64,000 bases of DNA, taken from contig NZ_FORH01000001.1 of NCBI RefSeq assembly GCF_900113955.1, forward strand, positions 922,395-986,394. Direction: 5' to 3'. Positions 27,568 through 36,084 of this stretch are shown in pieces (positions within the stretch are counted from its first letter, which is position 1; every line of letters begins with the position of its first letter). The DNA comes from Celeribacter neptunius. GTDB taxonomy: Bacteria > Pseudomonadota > Alphaproteobacteria > Rhodobacterales > Rhodobacteraceae. The position numbers were made by a program, and so were the translations under genes. The notes beneath the pieces were generated by a model. That model saw nothing but the letters and a program-made list of their open reading frames with translations, ran no database searches and was not told where the DNA came from.

Positions 27568-29606
27568 GCAGCGAAACCTCGGCAAAAGATCCTCTCGTCA
27601 TTTTCACCCCCTCCGGCAAACGTGGACATGTTTCTGCGGGCACGACCGTGTTGCAGGCCGCGCGTGATCTCGGTGTGGACGTGGACTCGGTCTGCGGTGG
27701 CCACGGGATCTGCTCGAAATGCATGGTGCGGCCCAGCTTTGGCGATCATTCGAAACATGGCATCCACGCCGACGCAGAAGCACTCAGCCCGGTGAATGCG
27801 GTGGAACGCGCCTTTGACGAGAAACGCGGCATCAAGCCCGGCCATCGCATGAGCTGTCAGGCGCGGGTTCTGGCCGATGTGGTCATCGATGTCCCGGCCG
27901 AAAGCCAGGTCCACAAGCAAGTGGTGCGCAAGGCCGCCACCACCCGTGTGATCGAGATGGATCCGGCGACCCGCGCGCTTTATGTCGAGGTGGTTCCCGC
28001 CGATATGCACACGCCCACAGGCGACTGGGAACGGGTGCAGGAGGAGCTGAAGACGAGCTGGCAGGTCGAGAATATCGCGATTTCTCTGGCCATGCTGACC
28101 AAGCTGCAAACCGCGCTGATCAATGGCAAGAATGCCATCACGCTTGCGCTGAACTCGGCGCATGACGGGGCTTCGAAAGTGGTGGGTGTCTGGCCGGGCT
28201 TCCACGAACCTGCACTTTACGGGCTGGCGGTCGATCTGGGCTCCACCACCGTCGCTGCCCATCTCACCGATCTCACCACCGGCGAGGTCAAGGCCTCAGG
28301 CGGGGTGATGAACCCGCAGATCCGCTTTGGCGAAGATCTGATGTCGCGCGTCTCCTATGCGATGATGAACCCGGATGGCGCCGCCGAGATGACCAAGGCG
28401 GTGCGCGAGGCGCTCAATCAATTGGCCGCGGAGCTGGCCGACGAAGCCGGGATCGCGCCCGAGGATATCTTTGAAATCGTGGTGGTGATGAACCCGGTGA
28501 TGCATCACCTGCTTCTGGGTCTCGATCCGGTGCCTTTGGGCCAGGCGCCCTTCGCACTCGCCACCAATGCGGCCCTAGATCTGCCCGCCTCCGACATCGG
28601 CCTGAGCCTCGCCGCCGAGGCGCAGGCCTATATCCTGCCGCTGATCGCCGGGCATGTGGGCGCGGATGCCGCTGCCGTCGCGCTCTCGGAGGCGCCGCAG
28701 AAGCAAGACCCGCTCACTCTGATCGTCGATGTCGGCACCAATGCCGAGATCCTTCTGGGCAACAAGGCCCGGGTTCTGGCCTGCTCTTCGCCCACCGGTC
28801 CGGCCTTTGAGGGAGCGCAGATCAGCTCCGGGCAGCGCGCGGCCAATGGTGCGATCGAGCGGATCGAGATCGACCCGGTGACCAAGGAGCCGCGGTTCCG
28901 GATCATTGGCGTCAAACAATGGTCGGATGAGCCGGGGTTCGACAGAAAGATCGGCCGCACCGGGGTCACCGGCATTTGCGGCTCCGGAATCATCGAGGCG
29001 GTGGCGGAAATGCGCATGGCCGGCGTGCTCGACGCAAACGGTCTCATCGGCGGGCCCGAGGCCACCGGCACGACACGCTGTCGCGCCACCGGACGGACCT
29101 ATGAATATGTGATCTATGATGGTTCGGCGCAGGGCGGGCCGGTCATCACCGTCACCCAGGGCGATATCCGCGCCATCCAGCTCGCCAAATCGGCGCTTTA
29201 TGCCGGCGCCCGGCTATTGATGGACGAATTCGGCGTCGATACGGTGGATCGCGTGGTGCTCGCCGGGGCCTTCGGGGCGCATATCTCGCCGAAACACGCC
29301 ATGGTTCTGGGCATGATCCCGGATTGCCCGCTGGAGCATGTGACAAGCGCCGGAAATGCCGCCGGCACGGGAGCGCAGATCGCGCTTCTGAACCGGGCCT
29401 CACGGCGCGAGATCGAGGCGCTCGTGCATGAGATCACCAAGGTCGAAACCGCCATCGAGCCGCGGTTTCAGGAGCATTTCGTCAATGCCAATGCCCTGCC
29501 CCATGCCACCGACCCGTTCACCGGGCTCAGGGAGCTCGTGCCTCTGCCGGAGGTGAATTTCAACGCCGGAGAGACCGGTGGCGGCGGGCGGCGGCGGCGG
29601 CGCTGA
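27564..29606 (+). CDS. RamA-like ASKHA corrinoid-activation protein with 2Fe-2S domain
   Basis: A 680-residue protein. The N-terminal ferredoxin-like domain carries Cys44, Cys50, Cys53 and a fourth at 98 ([12 protein letters not shown]...MSC), fitting one 2Fe-2S cluster. The rest is the DUF4445/ASKHA ATPase with phosphate loops [17 protein letters not shown] (about 213) and [14 protein letters not shown] (about 389). Relatives reduce inactive Co(II) corrinoid with ATP so methyl transfer can resume; in roseobacters a RamA-like protein serves the split methionine synthase. The C-terminus ends in GGGGRRRRR, resembling the tail of the methyltransferase in the same operon. The start overlaps the rluE stop (ATGA). 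Cytoplasmic. Confidence 0.92.
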   Translation: MSSETSAKDPLVIFTPSGKRGHVSAGTTVLQAARDLGVDVDSVCGGHGICSKCMVRPSFGDHSKHGIHADAEALSPVNAVERAFDEKRGIKPGHRMSCQARVLADVVIDVPAESQVHKQVVRKAATTRVIEMDPATRALYVEVVPADMHTPTGDWERVQEELKTSWQVENIAISLAMLTKLQTALINGKNAITLALNSAHDGASKVVGVWPGFHEPALYGLAVDLGSTTVAAHLTDLTTGEVKASGGVMNPQIRFGEDLMSRVSYAMMNPDGAAEMTKAVREALNQLAAELADEAGIAPEDIFEIVVVMNPVMHHLLLGLDPVPLGQAPFALATNAALDLPASDIGLSLAAEAQAYILPLIAGHVGADAAAVALSEAPQKQDPLTLIVDVGTNAEILLGNKARVLACSSPTGPAFEGAQISSGQRAANGAIERIEIDPVTKEPRFRIIGVKQWSDEPGFDRKIGRTGVTGICGSGIIEAVAEMRMAGVLDANGLIGGPEATGTTRCRATGRTYEYVIYDGSAQGGPVITVTQGDIRAIQLAKSALYAGARLLMDEFGVDTVDRVVLAGAFGAHISPKHAMVLGMIPDCPLEHVTSAGNAAGTGAQIALLNRASRREIEALVHEITKVETAIEPRFQEHFVNANALPHATDPFTGLRELVPLPEVNFNAGETGGGGRRRRR

Positions 29607-29655
29607 GGCGCTTTTGCACCAGATCTCCGTATCCCGGATTTCCGCATCATGGTGC

Positions 29656-29684
29656 TTGACCTCCCGCGCAGCTTTGACTACCTA
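29656..29684 (+). promoter_or_regulatory. Promoter of tRNA-Gly
   Basis: TTGACC (29656-29661) and TACCTA (29679-29684) are separated by 17 bases and end 14 bases before the mature tRNA, a standard stable-RNA promoter position. Confidence 0.65.
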
Positions 29685-29698
29685 ATGCCTCACCCTGA

Positions 29699-29772
29699 GC
29701 GGGTATGGTGAAAAGGTATCACGGCAGCTTCCCAAGCTTTAGTTACGGGTTCGATTCCCGTTACCCGCTCCA
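29699..29772 (+). tRNA. tRNA-Gly (anticodon CCC)
   Basis: A 74-nucleotide cloverleaf: acceptor GCGGGTA pairing with TACCCGC, D arm with GGTATCAC, anticodon loop TTCCCAA (CCC at 29731-29733) reading GGG codons, T arm ACGGG-TTCGATT-CCCGT, discriminator T and encoded CCA. The anticodon stem contains one mismatch (C-T) and one wobble pair. There is no integrase or duplicated 3' end nearby, so no sign of use as an attachment site. Confidence 0.95.
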
Positions 29773-29833
29773 ATCAATCCAACAGTTTCGACCTCCGGAT
29801 GAAGCCTCTGGGCGCGATCGCCTGTCTGCACCG

Positions 29834-30256
29834 TCAGCGCGGCGCCTCGGGCATGGCGCGCGCCGGTTTGCGCCGTCGCGCCACCTTGAGCATACGTTGA
29901 AACTCTGGACAGGAGAAATGGTCCGCCTGCGGGCAATGCGCCGTATGCCGCACCATCTGGGCCAGAGACATCAACCGCGTCGCCAGGTTTTCGATTTCAT
30001 CGGCGCGCGCCTCCAACCTTTGCCGGTCGATCCGGATCTCTCCCTCCGGCGAGATCCAGTCGCGAATCTCATCAAGGCTGAACCCGGCCCATCGCGCGAG
30101 ACTGATGGCGTCGAGCGTGTCGAGCACCTGTCTCTCGAACAGGCGCCGCAACCCGCGTCGGCCGATCGAGTGGATCAGTCCCTTTTCTTCGTAATAGCGC
30201 AGCGTCGAGGCCGGCAGGCCGCTCTGTTTTGCGACCTCTGAAATATCGAGAAACAT
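29834..30256 (-). CDS. MerR-family regulator, divergent to a DUF2938 gene
   Basis: A 140-residue MerR-family protein. The N-terminal winged helix is FLDISEVAKQSGLPASTLRYYEEKGLI. A dimerisation helix follows, and the C-terminus carries a CPQADHFSCPEF motif whose two cysteines (with an earlier His) could bind a metal or sense redox. The start at 30256 was chosen because the family begins at this DISEVA region. The DUF2938 membrane-protein gene is divergent with 62 bases between start codons. The shared region contains a MerR-type promoter with a 19-base spacer, so this regulator most likely controls that gene and itself. Confidence 0.88.
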   Translation of the reverse strand: MFLDISEVAKQSGLPASTLRYYEEKGLIHSIGRRGLRRLFERQVLDTLDAISLARWAGFSLDEIRDWISPEGEIRIDRQRLEARADEIENLATRLMSLAQMVRHTAHCPQADHFSCPEFQRMLKVARRRKPARAMPEAPR

Positions 30257-30260
30257 GGGC

Positions 30261-30291
30261 TTGACCTCAAGTCGGCTTGAATTGGCAGGAT
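30261..30291 (+). promoter_or_regulatory. MerR-type promoter and operator with 19-bp spacer
   Basis: TTGACC (30261-30266) and CAGGAT (30286-30291) are 19 bases apart instead of 17, the signature of promoters untwisted by MerR-family activators. The spacer contains the dyad TCAAG-TCGG-CTTGA (30267-30280), resembling the SoxR/CueR-type operators. It reads toward the DUF2938 gene. Confidence 0.65.
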
Positions 30292-30318
30292 GGTCGCCCG
30301 AAACAACAGAAGAAAGCA

Positions 30319-30837
30319 ATGCAAATGATTGATCTGACATATGTGACCGATGCCGTACTGATCGGTGCGGGCGCGACTTTGGTCATGGATCTGGTGGCGC
30401 TGGTGCGCCGCCATGTCTGGGGGATTCCGGCGCTCGACTATGCGCTGGTCGGTCGCTGGGCGCTGGCGATGCGACAGGGACAGTTTGTCCATCGCACCAT
30501 TCTTGCCACCCCTCCGGCACGAGGCGAGATCCCGCTGGGCTGGGCCCTGCACTATCTGATCGGCATCGGCTTTGCCGCCGTTCTGCTCGAACTCCTCGGG
30601 ACCGGCTGGCGGGACCTGTCGGTCATTGATCTGCTCTGGCCCGCGCTACTCACCGGCGTCGCCTCGGTCCTGGCGCCCTATCTGATCCTGCAGCCGGGGT
30701 TCGGCTTTGGCATCGCCGCGGCGCACACCCCGAAACCCGCTCTGGCCCGTTGGCGCAGCCTGGTCGCGCATCTCTCCTTCGGTCTTGGCCTGTTCCTGAC
30801 CGCGCTGATCTGGCGACTGCTGCGCCCGGACATGTGA
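30319..30837 (+). CDS. DUF2938 family membrane protein
   Basis: A 172-residue protein with four hydrophobic spans (about 8-28, 75-97, 103-125 and 140-160). The DUF2938 signatures are GAGATLVMDLVALVRR near the N-terminus and the central PLGWALHYLIGIGFAA plus PYLILQPGFGFGIAAA. Function is unknown; members are inner-membrane proteins often under a MerR regulator. The divergent MerR gene and 19-base spacer promoter make induction by that regulator likely. ATG 30325 is an alternative start two codons on. It does not share a transcript unit clearly with the SCP2 gene 63 bases downstream, which has its own strong ribosome-binding site. Confidence 0.85.
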   Translation: MQMIDLTYVTDAVLIGAGATLVMDLVALVRRHVWGIPALDYALVGRWALAMRQGQFVHRTILATPPARGEIPLGWALHYLIGIGFAAVLLELLGTGWRDLSVIDLLWPALLTGVASVLAPYLILQPGFGFGIAAAHTPKPALARWRSLVAHLSFGLGLFLTALIWRLLRPDM

Positions 30838-30900
30838 CGCAGGGTTTCGCTGGGCTTGTCCCGTCCGAGCCACTAGGCCGGGGCCAAAGGGAGGGACATC

Positions 30901-31194
30901 ATGACCACAGATTTTCTGAGCATCGCGCAGGCGGCACTGGCCGACCGGCTCAAGGGCGAACACTTCGAGAAATCCGTCTCCTTGCGGATCAAGGAGGTCG
31001 GCAATCTGGTGATCAAAGGGGATACGGCCGAGATTTCCGACGACCGCGCCGATTGTGCCATCATCGCCGATCAGCCGACCTTCGAAAAGATCCTCAAAGG
31101 CGAGCTGAACCCGATCAAGGCGGCAATGTTCGGCAAGCTCAAGATCGCCGGCGACGCCAAGACGGCGATGAAATTCGGCGGCTTGTTCGGCTGA
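30901..31194 (+). CDS. SCP2 sterol-binding domain protein
   Basis: A 97-residue single-domain protein of the SCP2 fold (GNLVIKGDTAEISDDRADCA, then QPTFEKILKGELNPIKAAMFGKLKIAGD). SCP2 domains bind lipids or acyl-CoA in a hydrophobic tunnel; the bacterial one-domain forms have no defined role. The ribosome-binding site GGGAGGG lies 6 bases upstream of the ATG. Cytoplasmic, no signal peptide. Monocistronic or at the end of the DUF2938 transcript. Confidence 0.92.
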   Translation: MTTDFLSIAQAALADRLKGEHFEKSVSLRIKEVGNLVIKGDTAEISDDRADCAIIADQPTFEKILKGELNPIKAAMFGKLKIAGDAKTAMKFGGLFG

Positions 31195-31385
31195 GCGACG
31201 GGCCGCGCCCCCAAAAGGGCGCATTGCGGGACGGAACGAAAGGTCGCGGGGGCTGTCGCCAAAGGTGACAAAGCGGCCTGCAGGAGGGCTCCCGACGCCT
31301 CATCGGCGCCCCGAGCTGAATGATCTGTCCCCCGCAGGTCTGCCGCCTCTTGCGCTGGCGCCCCGGCGTCCCCATAACCTATCGC

Positions 31386-32729
31386 ATGACTGAGACCTCT
31401 CCCCTGCTCGACCCCGCTCTTCTGGATGCCGCATTCTGGATCACCGCCGCTGCGATTGCCGCATTGCTGATCCTGTCGGCGTTTTTCTCCGGCTCGGAAA
31501 CCGCCCTCACCGCCGCCTCGCGCGGCAAGCTGCGCTCCCAGGCCGACAAGGGGGAAAAAGGCGCCGAACGCGCGCTCAATGTCACCGAGGACAGCGAGCG
31601 GCTCATTGGGTCTGTGCTTCTGGGCAACAACCTCGTCAATATTCTCGCCACCTCGCTGGCCACCGCATTGTTCACCAAGCTCTTTGGTCAGAACGGCGTG
31701 GCTCTGGCGACATTGGCGATGACCGTGCTGGTGCTGATTTTCGCCGAGGTTCTGCCCAAGACCTACGCGATCACCAATCCCGAGACCGCCGCCGCGCGTG
31801 TCGCCGGGCCGATCTCGCTCGTGGTCACGGTGTTCGCCCCGGTGGTCGGTTTCGTGCGCCTTCTGGTGCGTGGTATTCTGCGGCTCTTTGGGGTCGAGAC
31901 CGATCCCGAGGCCGATGTTCTGGCGGTGCGCGACGAAATTGCCGGTGCCATTGCGCTGGGCCATGTCGAGGGCGTGGTGGAGAAGGAAGACCGCGACCGT
32001 TTGCTTGGGGCGCTCGATCTGGGCGACCGCACCGTCGAGGAAATCATGTTGCACCGCTCGCAGATCGAAATGGTCGATGTCGACCTCCCGGCTTCCGAGA
32101 TTCTCGAACGCTCGCTGAAAAGCCCCTATACCCGGCTGCCGCTCTATCGCGACGACCCGGAAAACATCGTCGGCGTGTTGCATTCCAAGGATCTCCTGCG
32201 CGGCATGCATGCCGAACGCACGGCGCATGAGCATGAGGCCCCGCATATGCTCGTGGATTTCCACGATTTCGACGTCATGGCCGTGGCGATGAAACCCTAT
32301 TTCGTGCCCGAGACCACCACGCTCGACGATCAGATGCGGCAATTCCTGAAACGCCATACCCATTTCGCCCTGGTGGTCGATGAATATGGCGCGCTTCAGG
32401 GGTTGATCACGCTCGAGGATATTCTCGAGGAGATCGTCGGCGAGATCACCGATGAGTTCGATCGCTCCGAGGCCGCGCCGAAGCAGTCGGGCGAGACCGG
32501 CGAATGGGAGGTCGACGGCGGCATGACGATCCGCGATTTCAACCGCTGGACCGACTGCTCCCTGCCCGATGAAGAGGCCAATACCATGGCCGGTCTGGTG
32601 ATCCACGAGGCCCAGACCATCCCCAATCCGGGCCAGGTGTTTTCCTTCCACGGCTATCGTTTCGAAGTGGTCTCGCGCAAGGACAACCGCATCACCAAAT
32701 TGAAAATCCGGCCGCTGACCGAAAGCTGA
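31386..32729 (+). CDS. CNNM/HlyC-CorC family transporter
   Basis: A 447-residue protein with a DUF21/CNNM membrane domain (about 15-195, with FFSGSETALTAASRGKL and VLIFAEVLPKTYAI), a CBS pair (about 215-345, including YTRLPLYRDDPENIVGVLHSKDLL and LVVDEYGALQGLITLEDILE), and a CorC_HlyC domain at the C-terminus (from about 360, WEVDGGMTIRDFNRW). Such proteins are linked to magnesium or cobalt efflux; 'hemolysin' is a legacy name. Inner membrane. The start at 31386 was chosen where conserved sequence begins. It ends 11 bases before rlmJ, so the two are co-transcribed. Confidence 0.94.
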   Translation: MTETSPLLDPALLDAAFWITAAAIAALLILSAFFSGSETALTAASRGKLRSQADKGEKGAERALNVTEDSERLIGSVLLGNNLVNILATSLATALFTKLFGQNGVALATLAMTVLVLIFAEVLPKTYAITNPETAAARVAGPISLVVTVFAPVVGFVRLLVRGILRLFGVETDPEADVLAVRDEIAGAIALGHVEGVVEKEDRDRLLGALDLGDRTVEEIMLHRSQIEMVDVDLPASEILERSLKSPYTRLPLYRDDPENIVGVLHSKDLLRGMHAERTAHEHEAPHMLVDFHDFDVMAVAMKPYFVPETTTLDDQMRQFLKRHTHFALVVDEYGALQGLITLEDILEEIVGEITDEFDRSEAAPKQSGETGEWEVDGGMTIRDFNRWTDCSLPDEEANTMAGLVIHEAQTIPNPGQVFSFHGYRFEVVSRKDNRITKLKIRPLTES

Positions 32730-32740
32730 AGGCGAACCCA

Positions 32741-33532
32741 ATGCTGTCTTACCAACACGGCTTTCACGCCGGAAACCTCGCAGATGTACAAAAGCACGCG
32801 CTTCTGGCCGTGATGCTCGATTACATGACGCGCAAGGACAAACCGATCTCCTATATCGAGACCCACGCAGGCCGTGCGCTCTATGATCTCGAGGGGTCAC
32901 AGGCGCAAAAGACCGGCGAATCGGCGCAGGGGATCAAGGCGGTTGATGCCTGGTTCAAACCGACGCACCCCTATACCCGAGCGCGCAAGGCGATTGCCGA
33001 GGCACATGGTCGAAATATCTACCCCGGTTCTCCGGCGATTGCACAGGCGCTGCTCAGAGACACAGATCACATGCACCTGGCGGAGCTGCACCCGACCGAA
33101 TTTGCCGAGCTCAAGGCCAACATGGCCGCCTCGCCGCGCTATGTCGGCCTGAACATCAAGCAGCAGGACGGGATAGAATTCGCCCAGTCGATCTGCCCGC
33201 CGGAGCCGAAACGCGGGTTGATGCTGATCGACCCGTCCTATGAGATCAAAACCGATTTCGAGACCCTGCCGAGCCAGATCTACAAGCTGCATCGCAAATG
33301 GAATGTCGGCGTCATCGCGCTCTGGTATCCGGTGTTGAAAAACGGCACGCATCTGCCCTTGGTCGAAGGCATGCTCTACGCCAATTTTCCCGGTTGCCTG
33401 CATCACGAAGTGCGGTTCAAACCGGCACAGAAGGGCCATGGCATGCATGGTTCCGGCATGTTCGTGATCAACGCCCCCTACGGGCTTTCGGATGAAGCGA
33501 ACCGGCTGACCGGGCTGTTCAAGCGCTTGTGA
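32741..33532 (+). CDS. rlmJ: 23S rRNA (adenine(2030)-N6)-methyltransferase
   Basis: A 263-residue RlmJ with the invariant opening MLSYQHGFHAGNLADVQKHA and the AdoMet-binding motif YIETHAGRALYDL. The catalytic motif is LIDPSYE, where E. coli RlmJ has DPPYE; the second Pro is Ser here, while the key Asp, first Pro and Tyr are kept. It methylates A2030 of 23S rRNA. Length is close to the E. coli enzyme (280). It lies 11 bases after the CorC-type gene. Repeat copy D follows. Confidence 0.95.
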   Translation: MLSYQHGFHAGNLADVQKHALLAVMLDYMTRKDKPISYIETHAGRALYDLEGSQAQKTGESAQGIKAVDAWFKPTHPYTRARKAIAEAHGRNIYPGSPAIAQALLRDTDHMHLAELHPTEFAELKANMAASPRYVGLNIKQQDGIEFAQSICPPEPKRGLMLIDPSYEIKTDFETLPSQIYKLHRKWNVGVIALWYPVLKNGTHLPLVEGMLYANFPGCLHHEVRFKPAQKGHGMHGSGMFVINAPYGLSDEANRLTGLFKRL

Positions 33533-33579
33533 GCCGGGGCATCGAAGCGGACGGAAGGCCATTGGGGCATTGGACACCG

Positions 33580-33639
33580 GCCCGGAATAGCAGCGTAGCT
33601 GCCCGGGCGTGCGCTCCGAATGTCCCCCCATGGGCTCGA
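33580..33639. repeat. Dispersed repeat copy D: hairpin module plus 'aatgtcccc...gggctc' end
   Basis: Module 1 (33580-33613) folds as GCCCGG-AATA-GCAGC-GTA-GCTGC-CCGGGC. Compared with copy A the inner stem has A-to-G and T-to-C changes that keep pairing. It is followed by TGCGCTCCGAATGTCCCCCC, a block also seen at about 36994-37020. It lies between the convergent rlmJ and HerA-like genes. Confidence 0.75.
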
Positions 33640-33665
33640 AGCTGCCCCTTGCCGTGACCTCCCCC

Positions 33666-35255
33666 TCACCGCGCCTTGAACAGGCCGCCGAGGATGCCGC
33701 GGACGATGCGTTTGCCGGTGGTGCCGGTGAGTTCCTTCATCACCATCTTGCCGAGCTGCTCACCGATGCTCTTCTCGGACGACTTGCGGCTCGAGCTGCG
33801 TGAGCTGGATGTGCGGCTGTAATTCTGACCGTCGTAACGCCGTGCCTTGCTGAATTCGCGCTCCAGCGCCTCGCGTCCAGAGACCTCTTTCGCGGCCTCC
33901 TCTTCGGCCTTCTCCGCCGCTTCGGCGGCCTTGGCGGCGGCTTCGGCCCGGGCTTTCAGCATTTCAAAGGCGCTTTCGCGGTCCAGCACCGCCTCGTATT
34001 TTCCGGCAATCGGCGAGGTGGCCATCACCTCGGCGCGCTCCGCCGCGGTGATCGGTCCGAGTTTCGACGAGGGCGGGCGGATCAAAGTGCGTTCGGCCAC
34101 GCCCGGCTCGCCCTTCTTGATCAGGAACGAGGTCACCGCCTCGCCGGTGCCGACCTGTTTGATCGCCTCTTCGATGTCAAACCGCGGATTGCTGCGATAG
34201 GTCTCGGCGGCCAGCCGCAGCGCCTTCTGATCGCGGGCGGTAAAGGCCCGGAGCGCGTGTTGCACCCGGTTGCCCAATTGGCCCAGGATATCCTCGGGGA
34301 TGTCATCCGGGTTCTGGGTGACGAAATAGACGCCCACGCCCTTGGAACGAATGAGCCGCGCCACCTGCTCCACCTTGTCGACCAGCGCTTTCGGCGCGTC
34401 GTCGAACAGGAGATGCGCCTCGTCGAAGAAGAACACGAGTTTCGGCTTGTCCGGGTTGCCGATCTCCGGCAGTTCCTCGAACAGTTCAGAGAGCAGCCAC
34501 AACAGGAAGGTGGCGTACAGCCCCGGCGCCGACATCAGCGTATCGGCGGCGAGGATGTTGATCCGGCCACGGCCATCCACATCCGTGCGAATAATGTCGG
34601 ACAGCTCCAGCGCCGGCTCGCCAAAGAGCTTGTCGCCCCCCTGGTTTTCCAGCACCAGAAGCCCGCGCTGGATCGCGCCGAGAGAGGATTTGGAAATATT
34701 GCCATAGCGCAGGGTCAACTCATCGGCATTCTCACCGCACCAGACCAGCAGCGCTTGCAGGTCCTTGAGATCGAGAAGCGGCAGACCCTGCTCATCGGCG
34801 ACCCGGAAGGCGACGTTGATCACCCCTTCCTGCGCTTCGGTCAGGCCCAGAAGCCGCGAGATCAACAGCGGGCCCATTTCGGCCACGGTGGTGCGGATCG
34901 GGTGGCCCTGTTCGCCGAACAGATCCCAGAAGGTGACCGGGAAGGCCTCGTATTTATATGCCTCAGCAAAACCGATGGTCTCGGCCCGCGACATGAAAGC
35001 CTCGTGGAGCTTGAAATCCGCAGAGCCAGATTTTGCCAGACCGGAAAGGTCGCCTTTGACGTCGGAGAGAAACACCGGCACGCCCTGGGCCGCGAAGCTC
35101 TCGGCGAGGATCTGCAAGGTCACGGTCTTGCCGGTGCCGGTGGCCCCGGCGATCAGCCCGTGGCGGTTGCCGTATTTCAACAACAACTCCTGCGCCTCGC
35201 CATAGGCTTCGCCACCTCCGCCGACGAAAATCCGGTCCAGTCCTGTCTCTGCCAT
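33666..35255 (-). CDS. HerA-like ATPase (DUF853 family)
   Basis: A 529-residue P-loop ATPase. Walker A is GATGTGKT (37-44) and Walker B is [16 protein letters not shown]; the arginine-finger region and the C-terminal helicase HerA-like domain continue to about 400. A long Ala/Glu coiled segment (about 440-475) and a Ser/Arg-rich linker ([15 protein letters not shown]) precede a short conserved end ([20 protein letters not shown]). The DUF853/YjgR family is related to DNA-translocating FtsK/HerA motors, but a DNA role has not been shown. No nuclease (NurA) gene is adjacent. Cytoplasmic. Confidence 0.92.
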   Translation of the reverse strand: MAETGLDRIFVGGGGEAYGEAQELLLKYGNRHGLIAGATGTGKTVTLQILAESFAAQGVPVFLSDVKGDLSGLAKSGSADFKLHEAFMSRAETIGFAEAYKYEAFPVTFWDLFGEQGHPIRTTVAEMGPLLISRLLGLTEAQEGVINVAFRVADEQGLPLLDLKDLQALLVWCGENADELTLRYGNISKSSLGAIQRGLLVLENQGGDKLFGEPALELSDIIRTDVDGRGRINILAADTLMSAPGLYATFLLWLLSELFEELPEIGNPDKPKLVFFFDEAHLLFDDAPKALVDKVEQVARLIRSKGVGVYFVTQNPDDIPEDILGQLGNRVQHALRAFTARDQKALRLAAETYRSNPRFDIEEAIKQVGTGEAVTSFLIKKGEPGVAERTLIRPPSSKLGPITAAERAEVMATSPIAGKYEAVLDRESAFEMLKARAEAAAKAAEAAEKAEEEAAKEVSGREALEREFSKARRYDGQNYSRTSSSRSSSRKSSEKSIGEQLGKMVMKELTGTTGKRIVRGILGGLFKAR

Positions 35256-35365
35256 GCGATCGCCCTTCTCTCATCTCGTCCGACGCCGCGTGTTGCGCCG
35301 TCACACCTTTGTGATTCGTCGTAAACGCCTGTTTTTTCAACAGCGTACGCTCATACAATACAAAT

Positions 35366-35476
35366 TTAACCAGTTCCTGCCACACTCGAATTGTCCGAAC
35401 CATGTCCTCTTCGGTTCGGATTGACTTCCTCCCTGTCAGACTGGCCGCCCGGGTCCTCCCGGCGCGGCCTTTTTTT
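35366..35476 (+). ncRNA. Candidate 'cuckoo'/CcsR-like small RNA with anti-Shine-Dalgarno loops
   Basis: Within the gene-free stretch 35256-36084. Three successive hairpins each show a CCTC-type loop. Hairpin 1 is TCCGAACC/GGTTCGGA (35394-35401, 35413-35420) with loop containing TCCTCT. Hairpin 2 is TGAC/GTCA (35422-35425, 35435-35438) with loop TTCCTCCCT. Hairpin 3 is a GC-rich terminator (35443-35453, 35458-35469) with TCCT loop next to CCC, followed by seven T residues (35470-35476). TACAAT (35354-35359) is a good -10; the -35 is poor. CcsR RNAs of Rhodobacter and NfeR1/alpha-r14 RNAs of Sinorhizobium share CCUCCUCCC loops that block ribosome-binding sites. Confidence 0.65.
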
Positions 35477-35669
35477 GTGCATCTGCGCGCGCAGACCCCG
35501 AGGGCAAGTGGCTCCCCGACAAGGCGGCTCTGCCGGCGGCGCGGGCTGATCTGAAGCGGCGCAGGCCGCCTTTGAGAGATTTTCCTTCAATTTCGGTGAT
35601 TTGGGGTAATTTTACCGTTTTTTCTTTGCAATTTTGACATTGACGATTGCAGGAACCTGTCATAGCGTT

Positions 35670-35779
35670 GTCGCAATTAAGTCGGCCAAGTCCGACAGGG
35701 AGAAAGTTCAGGATTAGCTAGGTCATCTGACCTGAAGATCCACAGAAGCCTCGGGTTCGCCCGGGGCTTCTGTCATTTT
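35670..35779 (+). ncRNA. Candidate structured small RNA with UUCG-capped terminator
   Basis: TTGACA (35634-35639) and TGTCAT (35658-35663), 18 bases apart, predict a start near 35670. The transcript folds GTCGG/CCGAC (35681-35685, 35692-35696) and TTCAGG/CCTGAA (35707-35712, 35731-35736). It ends with a 14-bp stem (35742-35755, 35760-35773) capped by TTCG and followed by CATTTT. No open frame with a ribosome-binding site is evident inside. The region 35780-36084 downstream holds nothing else I can support. Not assigned to a family. Confidence 0.55.
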
Positions 35780-36084
35780 GACGGTCCGGGGTTACGGTCG
35801 GGGTTCATCCGCCGTTTCGGCGATGAGCGTTTTTGCCGAACTCTGCGTCAACGCTCTGCCCATATACCCGCCCTATACACCCGGCCCATACGCCCTTCCC
35901 GGCCGCGCGTGTCAGACATCCGCCTGCGCGCATCGAACCGACCCCGGCAAAGCGCGCGCGCCCGAAACACCCCGAGGGTCAGCGCAGTTTGGCCCGTTCA
36001 CGATTTTTTTCTTTGCCGCCCCCTGACAGCTTGCCGATGGCGTGCTACAGCAAAGGCCAATTCTAACGAACATATGGATAGAAG

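Noticed and set aside
29699-29772. tRNA-Gly as an integration site
   Set aside because: No integrase, no direct repeat of the tRNA 3' end nearby, and core genes follow on both sides. The same holds for tRNA-Arg at 46421-46497.
35366-35779. One long 6S or tmRNA-like RNA
   Set aside because: Two separate terminators and two promoters divide the region, and neither the 6S central bubble nor a tmRNA tag frame or tRNA-like ends are present.
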